NCBI RefSeq assembly: GCF_018219155.1
Contig: NZ_CP056123.1
Coordinates: 1,497,505 to 1,561,504 of the forward strand
From: Moritella sp. 24
GTDB taxonomy: Bacteria; Pseudomonadota; Gammaproteobacteria; Enterobacterales; Moritellaceae
Reading direction: 5' to 3'
Length of the DNA stretch: 64,000 bases
Shown here: positions 58,698-64,000 of the stretch, in pieces
How the letters are laid out: every line of letters begins with the position of its first letter
Numbering within the stretch: the stretch's first letter is position 1
The notes under the pieces: generated by a model
The model's input: the letters and a program-made list of their open reading frames with translations, nothing else
Databases searched by the model: none
Told to the model about the DNA's origin: nothing
Program-made: the position numbers and the translations under genes

Positions 58698-59459
58698 ATG
58701 AAAACTAAATTACTCGCACTCTCAAGCTCGATTTCTGCCGTTCTTTTAGCAACGCAAATGGCGTGGGCTGCACCTGCACAGATGGATATGACTGACATGC
58801 AGCAGGATAAGTTTAACCAAATGGTGAAAGAAACCTTGGTGAACAACCCAGAGATCTTAAAAGAAGCAATTATTGCGCTGCAAGCACACGAGCAAAATAA
58901 AGTGAAAGAACAGCAAGCGCAAAGCTTAGGAGATAATTCTGCAGCTTTATTTAATAACAAAATGGATCCGTGGATGGGTGCTGAAAACCCAGAACTCACA
59001 ATCGCCTACTTTACAGATTTTAACTGCCCTTACTGTAAAAAAATCGAACCACTGTTAGACCGTTTAGTTGAAGAATACCCAGAAGTTCGTGTAGTTTACA
59101 AACTTGTTCCTATCTTAGGTCCAAGCTCGAAAGAAGCGACAGAATTAGCATTGACGGTATGGGAAAATGAACCAGAGAAGTTTGCTGAATTACACCGTAA
59201 ACTGATGTCACGCCCAAGTCGTTTAGACAGTGGTGCTATCGCTAAAGTAGGTAAGATCACAGATACCGATGAGTGGTTAGATAATACGGCTGCAAGTGTT
59301 GAAACAACTATCAATGGTAGCATGGGGTTGATGCGTGAATTTGGTTTAAGTGGTACACCGGGTCTTATCTTTGCAGATCAAATTGTGGGTGGTCTGGTTC
59401 CTTATGCGCAACTAGAGCAACAAGTTAAAGCGGCGCTTGCGGCTAAACGTAAGAAATAA
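58698..59459 (+). CDS. scsC: ScsC-like periplasmic disulphide oxidoreductase (DsbA family)
   Basis: This 253-residue periplasmic protein has a signal peptide ending near AWA-A. A charged helical arm of about 60 residues follows (QMVKETLVNNPEILKEAIIA), which trimerises known ScsC proteins. The DsbA-like domain has active site FNCPYCKKIEPLL and the cis-Pro loop GLSGTPGLIF. It should be kept reduced by ScsB and may act as an isomerase. A repetitive AT-rich stretch of 145 bases precedes it, and TAGGAATAATA is the ribosome site. Confidence 0.9.
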   Translation: MKTKLLALSSSISAVLLATQMAWAAPAQMDMTDMQQDKFNQMVKETLVNNPEILKEAIIALQAHEQNKVKEQQAQSLGDNSAALFNNKMDPWMGAENPELTIAYFTDFNCPYCKKIEPLLDRLVEEYPEVRVVYKLVPILGPSSKEATELALTVWENEPEKFAELHRKLMSRPSRLDSGAIAKVGKITDTDEWLDNTAASVETTINGSMGLMREFGLSGTPGLIFADQIVGGLVPYAQLEQQVKAALAAKRKK

Positions 59460-59541
59460 TAATCATGTAATGGGCAATCACATTCCATAACGGTAGGTTA
59501 TTGAGTGTGATTGTTATATATATCATTAGTAAGGAATGAGC

Positions 59542-60039
59542 ATGAAACAACGACTGCTTGGTTGGATTAAACAATTAGTCATATTCTTATTATTAGCCTT
59601 GATTATTACTGCTGTTGTCGATGTATGGCGTGGTAAAGACTTTCCTAAAGATAACGTACCTGCGTTAGTTGGGAAAACGTTGGCAGGAGAAGAGTTTGAT
59701 CTTGCCGCGTTAAGTAAAGATCAAGCTGTAGTGGTCTATTTTTGGGCAACGTGGTGCCCTGTATGTAGCTTTGTTAGCCCTGCGGTTGATACATTATCTG
59801 AATATTATCCTGTCGTTACTGTGGCATTAAGTTCAGGTGAAGACCTACGCGTTAAGAAATACTTACAACACAATGAGTATAATTTTGATGTGATTAATGA
59901 TGAAAATTATGATCTTGGTAATGCTTGGAAAGTAAAAGTAACCCCAACCATCTTAATTGTTAAAGATGATGAGGTTAAATGGCTTACCACCGGATTTACC
60001 AGTTTACCTGGGATCTGGTGGCGTTTAATGTTTACTTAA
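59542..60039 (+). CDS. scsD: ScsD-like membrane-anchored thioredoxin (TlpA family)
   Basis: This 165-residue protein has one N-terminal helix ([19 protein letters not shown]) and a periplasmic thioredoxin domain. The active site is [15 protein letters not shown] and the cis-Pro loop is [10 protein letters not shown]. The start at 59542 has AAGGA at proper distance, while an ATG two codons earlier is too close to it. It completes the scsBCD set. Its last four bases overlap the end of the converging chemoreceptor gene. Confidence 0.88.
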   Translation: MKQRLLGWIKQLVIFLLLALIITAVVDVWRGKDFPKDNVPALVGKTLAGEEFDLAALSKDQAVVVYFWATWCPVCSFVSPAVDTLSEYYPVVTVALSSGEDLRVKKYLQHNEYNFDVINDENYDLGNAWKVKVTPTILIVKDDEVKWLTTGFTSLPGIWWRLMFT

Positions 60040-62897
60040 AATTCATCCCAATTGTCGTTATTTGATAATGCGGCTATTGCCTTGTTATTGGACTGCTGCT
60101 GTTGCGCTGTGATAGGCGCCGTAGACTGTCCGTGACCTTGGTTGTAGTTCGCATTTGTTGCTTGCTGGTGTGAGCCCTGCTGATTGGGTAGTCTATGTCT
60201 TTGCGAGGTAGACGCTATAGTCTGCATATGTTCTTCTTGCTTCGCTTGTTCGAGCTTAAAGAATTGAATTAATTGCGTCATATGATTAACCTGCTCCGAC
60301 ATGGCCGAACTTGCTACTGACGCTTGCTCTACCAGTGATGCATTTTGTTGTGTCACTTCGTCCATTTGATTGACAGCTTGGTTCACTTGTTCAATACCGC
60401 TAGATTGCTCTGTTGCAGCGTTACTGACCTCTGCAATCATATTAGCTACATGTTCAACTGAATGCACAATTTCTTGTAAAGTCTCACCTGAATCATTAAC
60501 CAGTGATGAACCTATTTTTACTTTTTCAACACTGTCACGGATTAGATCTTTAATTTCTTTTGCTGCATCTGCCGAACGCTGTGACAGATTTCTCACTTCA
60601 GCGGCAACCACTGCAAAGCCACGGCCTTGCTCACCTGCTCGGGCTGCTTCCACAGCGGCATTGAGTGCGAGTAGGTTAGTTTGAAATGCGATTTCATCAA
60701 TGACGCCGATAATATCATTGATACGGTTACTCGCCGTGAGAATTTCCTTCATTGCAGAAACCGCGTCTTGCACCGTTTTACCACCGTTCTGTGCTTTATT
60801 TTTAGCTTCTGTGGCTAGTTTATTTGCTTCGTCGGTATTGGCTGCACTTTGTTTCACGGTTGCCGTGATTTCTTCCATACTCGATGCTGTTTGCTCTAGA
60901 GAACAAGCTTGTTCTTCTGTGCGTTGGCTCAGGTCTGTATTACCCAATGCAATCTCGTGTGATGCTGTATTTACCGTATCTGCAGAGGTGCGGATCTGGT
61001 TGATAATAGTCGTTAGTTTATCGATAGTATTATTGGCATCATTTTTGATTTTTTGAAATTCACCATTGTACTCTTGCTCGATTGACTGGGTTAAATCACC
61101 TTCGGCCATACGAGAGAACAGGCTTCCAACATCGCTGACAAATAATGATGAACTTTCGAGTAATTCATTCAAGCCGCTACTTAACTTAGTAAAGAATTCA
61201 TTCTTACCTTCTAGGTTAATTCGTTTAGATAAATCCCCGTTTACTGCAGAGGCAACAATCGCATCGATCTCTTGCTCAATGGCTAATTCGGCTGTTTTAT
61301 CATTCCATTCCACCACAGTTCCTAAACGCTCATTGGCTGAGTTTGTTACGGGGTTAAAGGTTAGCTGCATCGTTCTGCCTCCAATCTTAATACTAGCTTG
61401 GTGAGTTGATGAGAGTCCCTGTAGCAGCTGTTGCTGATGCTGTGGTTGTTTGTGGAATATATCGATATTATCGCCGAGTAAAGTATCCGCATTAAAGTTA
61501 GGTAACTCTTTTTTGATATCGTTTTCGGCATTCTTAAGTAATTTACGAACCGATTCATTCAAATAAATAATATTACGTTGGCCATCTGTAACCATGACAT
61601 TCGCTGACACGTTGTCTAGCGCATTCTTGATCCGTAATGCTTCTTCCGCGGTTAAGCGTGACTCTTGAATATCAAAGTTGAGTTTGGTTTGAGTAGTGTA
61701 GAGGGCTTGAAATAGCTTACCAAATTCATTGTTATTACGAATTTCAAATTTGTTCTCAAACTTACCTTCATTAATGTTATTGAAAATACCGATGAGTTGT
61801 TTTACAGGTTTTATCACTGCTCTACGGAGTACCATTGCCGCAAGAAATGCGAGGATGAGGAAGGTGATTGAGCGTTCAATTGCAATGCTCATTAGTGAGT
61901 CTGTCAATTGAGCATGCAGTGTACTTGCTGTTTCTTGAGTGAGGTCTGTGTGACTTTGTAGCAACTCTGAAAGTGCATTAAGTGCCACTTTGTCATCGAT
62001 TTTTACACTACGATCAATTTGACTGACGCTGGCGTTATTCGCGATGAGAGACTGGACATTATCCAGATTATGACGATATTCATTAACTACGTCGGAAATC
62101 GATTTTAATGCACTTTGTTCTTCTAAGCTGATATTAGGGAGTGCTTGATAGCGGTTTATTTGATCTAACAAGGTAGTGTAACTTTGAATAAACTGTTCTC
62201 GGTAACGATCATCTTGGCGTAGCACATAATTTTTAAATTGGTGAATGATGCCGCCATACCCTAATGAGGCTGTCATGTGCTTAATGAGTGATGAGCGTTC
62301 CGCGACATTCGCTTGGTAGTTGTCCCATGTTGTATCAATTTTATTCACGCTGGCATATTGAACGAGCGCACCTGCAATTAAAATAAAGGCGATGAACAGG
62401 GTTAATATTGACAGCTTGGCTTTTAATCCAGCGTTAACAAATAATTTATTGAGCGTAACAAGTGGGTTTTTACGGGGCTGATTATCAGCGTTCATTGCTT
62501 GGTAGGTGAGTTCTGCATTTTTGATTTCTTGCAGAGTCGGTTTGGTTCTCACCGACATATACTCTATTACTTGACCATTTTTCTTAATCGGAATAACGTT
62601 AGCGACTACCCAGTAAAAATCACCATTTTTAACTCTATTTTTAATAATACCTGTCCAAGGGTTTCCTTGCTGAATTGTTTCCCAGAGATCTTTAAAGGCG
62701 GCTGGTGGCATATCTGGGTGTCGTACAATACTGTGGCTTTTGCGTAATAACTCTGCTTCCGTGAATCCACTTAATTCAATAAAGGCACGATTAACGAAGG
62801 TAATCGAACCTTTTAAATCGGTCTTGGAAACAAGTATGTCTCCTTCTTTCATAAATTGTTCTGTATCTGTAATTGGCATGTTGATTTTCATTGCCAT
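60036..62897 (-). CDS. Methyl-accepting chemotaxis protein with two PAS domains
   Basis: The 953-residue protein starts with an Aer-like PAS domain (residues 15-125; [23 protein letters not shown]). A first helix ([18 protein letters not shown]), a sensor of about 150 residues and a second helix ([15 protein letters not shown]) follow. Then come HAMP, a second PAS near 430-540, more HAMP-like units, and the signalling hairpin ([20 protein letters not shown] near 730). The tail is poly-Gln-rich and ends NWDEF, a CheR/CheB docking pentapeptide. Redox or energy taxis is a fair guess from the N-terminal PAS, but cofactor binding is unknown. It overlaps scsD tail to tail by four bases. Confidence 0.93.
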   Translation of the reverse strand: MAMKINMPITDTEQFMKEGDILVSKTDLKGSITFVNRAFIELSGFTEAELLRKSHSIVRHPDMPPAAFKDLWETIQQGNPWTGIIKNRVKNGDFYWVVANVIPIKKNGQVIEYMSVRTKPTLQEIKNAELTYQAMNADNQPRKNPLVTLNKLFVNAGLKAKLSILTLFIAFILIAGALVQYASVNKIDTTWDNYQANVAERSSLIKHMTASLGYGGIIHQFKNYVLRQDDRYREQFIQSYTTLLDQINRYQALPNISLEEQSALKSISDVVNEYRHNLDNVQSLIANNASVSQIDRSVKIDDKVALNALSELLQSHTDLTQETASTLHAQLTDSLMSIAIERSITFLILAFLAAMVLRRAVIKPVKQLIGIFNNINEGKFENKFEIRNNNEFGKLFQALYTTQTKLNFDIQESRLTAEEALRIKNALDNVSANVMVTDGQRNIIYLNESVRKLLKNAENDIKKELPNFNADTLLGDNIDIFHKQPQHQQQLLQGLSSTHQASIKIGGRTMQLTFNPVTNSANERLGTVVEWNDKTAELAIEQEIDAIVASAVNGDLSKRINLEGKNEFFTKLSSGLNELLESSSLFVSDVGSLFSRMAEGDLTQSIEQEYNGEFQKIKNDANNTIDKLTTIINQIRTSADTVNTASHEIALGNTDLSQRTEEQACSLEQTASSMEEITATVKQSAANTDEANKLATEAKNKAQNGGKTVQDAVSAMKEILTASNRINDIIGVIDEIAFQTNLLALNAAVEAARAGEQGRGFAVVAAEVRNLSQRSADAAKEIKDLIRDSVEKVKIGSSLVNDSGETLQEIVHSVEHVANMIAEVSNAATEQSSGIEQVNQAVNQMDEVTQQNASLVEQASVASSAMSEQVNHMTQLIQFFKLEQAKQEEHMQTIASTSQRHRLPNQQGSHQQATNANYNQGHGQSTAPITAQQQQSNNKAIAALSNNDNWDEF

Positions 62898-63052
62898 CGC
62901 CTCCAGCTGAATAAGTTCCTATGAACAACACTAGCTATAAATTGGTAATTGGAGAAACTTTAGTAATAGAAATCATATTATTGCGAGCTGGATCTTGTTA
63001 AACAGATAATTTGTGTATAAAAAGAGGGAGATTGTATTGAGCTGAATATCAG

Positions 63053-64000
63053 CTATGCAGATAATCGCTTAACGCCTTTAAGTACTGACACTGTATAGCC
63101 GTATTGGTTTTGATAAAATTTAGATATGAAACCACTAATATATATATAGGACTTTTCGGTAATTGCTTGGTTGTGGTTAAACTGAACCACGCGGCCAAGG
63201 TCATCTTTACCACGTACATCATAGCGTTTCGTGACCATTTGGTATTTACAACTATTTACGGTGATACGGCAACGGATATAGTCACCAAGTTTGCCTTTTA
63301 AGCGTAATGTCTCGCTAATATGGCTACCATCATCATGTAATGCGAGCTTTTTATTGGTTGCGAGTGGTGATTTGTGACTGAGTAAACCTTGATTATTCAC
63401 GATATAGTTAGAGATGATGAGCGCGGCTGTCGCCAGTTCATTTTCAGCCAATACATTTTGTTCGCATAACTGCTTTAATTTGTCATTTAAGCCGGTTGAC
63501 TTCATTTGTTTCGTATACAAAATCGCTTTTTCAACAAACTCAAAACTCAGGTCTTTAGGGTAAGAAGATGACTGATATCGTGTTGCAGCCTTTTTATAAC
63601 TGGCATGCTTGAAGTCATGATGAAACTGGATAGCGTCTTGTTTACTAACAAAACCATGTTGGCGGATCTCGTCTTCGACAATCGCTAAATAGAGGCGAAG
63701 TGGGGCACCAGATGAATACGCTTGGTTAAATACACTGTTTTGTAATTGCTCAAGGTGAGTCACGATAGCCGGTAGTTTTTGCAAGTAATTCACAAAGGGC
63801 ATTAGCTCGGGTAAGCGTTTTTTTACACAGGCCAAATGTGCACAGAAGTCACCTTGTTGTGGATGACTAAATATAAGTCCCTGACTACGATTTGTCGTGG
63901 TATTACAAATGCTACAAGTACGGGTGAAACTGGGATTTTTTAATAAATTGATAGGTTGTGCATATTCATTTATCGCATAGATATTTTTGTTATCAGTGAT
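63053..64000 (-). CDS. Partial zinc-finger protein, N-terminus outside the window
   Basis: The minus-strand frame is open to the window edge, so a TTG at 63835 is not the start. About 316 residues are visible. Near the edge is a four-Cys finger: RTCSICNTT, then about 20 residues, then GDFCAHLACVKKR. The layout recalls the treble-clef finger of FusB/FBP-type proteins that bind EF-G, but here it is followed by more than 250 residues. The rest is helical, then beta-rich and basic (KGKLGDYIRCRITVNSCKYQ), with no known domain. An RNA- or ribosome-related role is possible. Confidence 0.6.
   Translation of the reverse strand: MTDNKNIYAINEYAQPINLLKNPSFTRTCSICNTTTNRSQGLIFSHPQQGDFCAHLACVKKRLPELMPFVNYLQKLPAIVTHLEQLQNSVFNQAYSSGAPLRLYLAIVEDEIRQHGFVSKQDAIQFHHDFKHASYKKAATRYQSSSYPKDLSFEFVEKAILYTKQMKSTGLNDKLKQLCEQNVLAENELATAALIISNYIVNNQGLLSHKSPLATNKKLALHDDGSHISETLRLKGKLGDYIRCRITVNSCKYQMVTKRYDVRGKDDLGRVVQFNHNQAITEKSYIYISGFISKFYQNQYGYTVSVLKGVKRLSA

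Overview
This window reads as chromosome of a marine, low-GC gammaproteobacterium of the Vibrio/Shewanella/Moritella kind. That placement rests on AT-rich codon use and on family content: a Vct-like catechol-iron importer with a siderophore-interacting protein, ScsBCD thiol proteins, a PAS-type chemoreceptor, an LRR-kinase, YtoQ, DUF3622 and a SulP transporter. A Moritella-like host is an inference from gene style only. No rRNA, tRNA or CRISPR array was seen.

Region 1 (1 to about 21.7 kb) is an accessory surface-polysaccharide locus. It holds the end of a Wzy-like membrane protein and a GT4 glycosyltransferase on the plus strand. A minus-strand operon follows: GT2 glycosyltransferase, LegC-like aminotransferase, LegB-like UDP-GlcNAc 4,6-dehydratase and a small phosphoglycosyl transferase. 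Next come two large secreted multi-domain proteins facing each other, which share near-identical repeat modules, with degenerate IS630 and IS481 transposase remnants between them. Then come a Wzc tyrosine kinase and a Wza outer-membrane exporter, and finally a WecA-like initiating transferase. Together they could make, polymerise and export a polysaccharide containing a 4-amino-6-deoxy sugar. The locus has long AT-rich gaps, stem-loop clusters, a possible group II intron tail, and an intact plus a frameshifted copy of one small ORF on either side of wza-wzc.

Region 2 (21.8 to 36.3 kb) is more ordinary chromosome. It has an M48 lipoprotein protease, a DUF1214-like lipoprotein, an Omp85-type barrel with a lipobox, an MBL-fold hydrolase, sbcD-sbcC, and a run of small plus-strand genes (Nudix, VOC, MAPEG, DUF6500-like, ICMT-like, YtoQ, HAD). 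A GST follows on the minus strand.

Region 3 (36.4 to 48.5 kb) has signalling and transport genes: an HD-GYP protein with a sensor domain, NIPSNAP, GNAT, an SPFH protein, PpiC, YddG, a haem-motif diguanylate cyclase, YccF, a SulP transporter with STAS domain, and an LRR protein kinase.

Region 4 (48.6 to 53.2 kb) is an iron-siderophore import operon with a good Fur-box match just upstream of its first gene. Region 5 (53.3 to 64 kb) has small conserved proteins, a double glutaredoxin-like protein, DUF3622, the scsBCD thiol-redox cluster, a large chemoreceptor ending in a CheR/CheB tether pentapeptide, and a cut-off zinc-finger protein.
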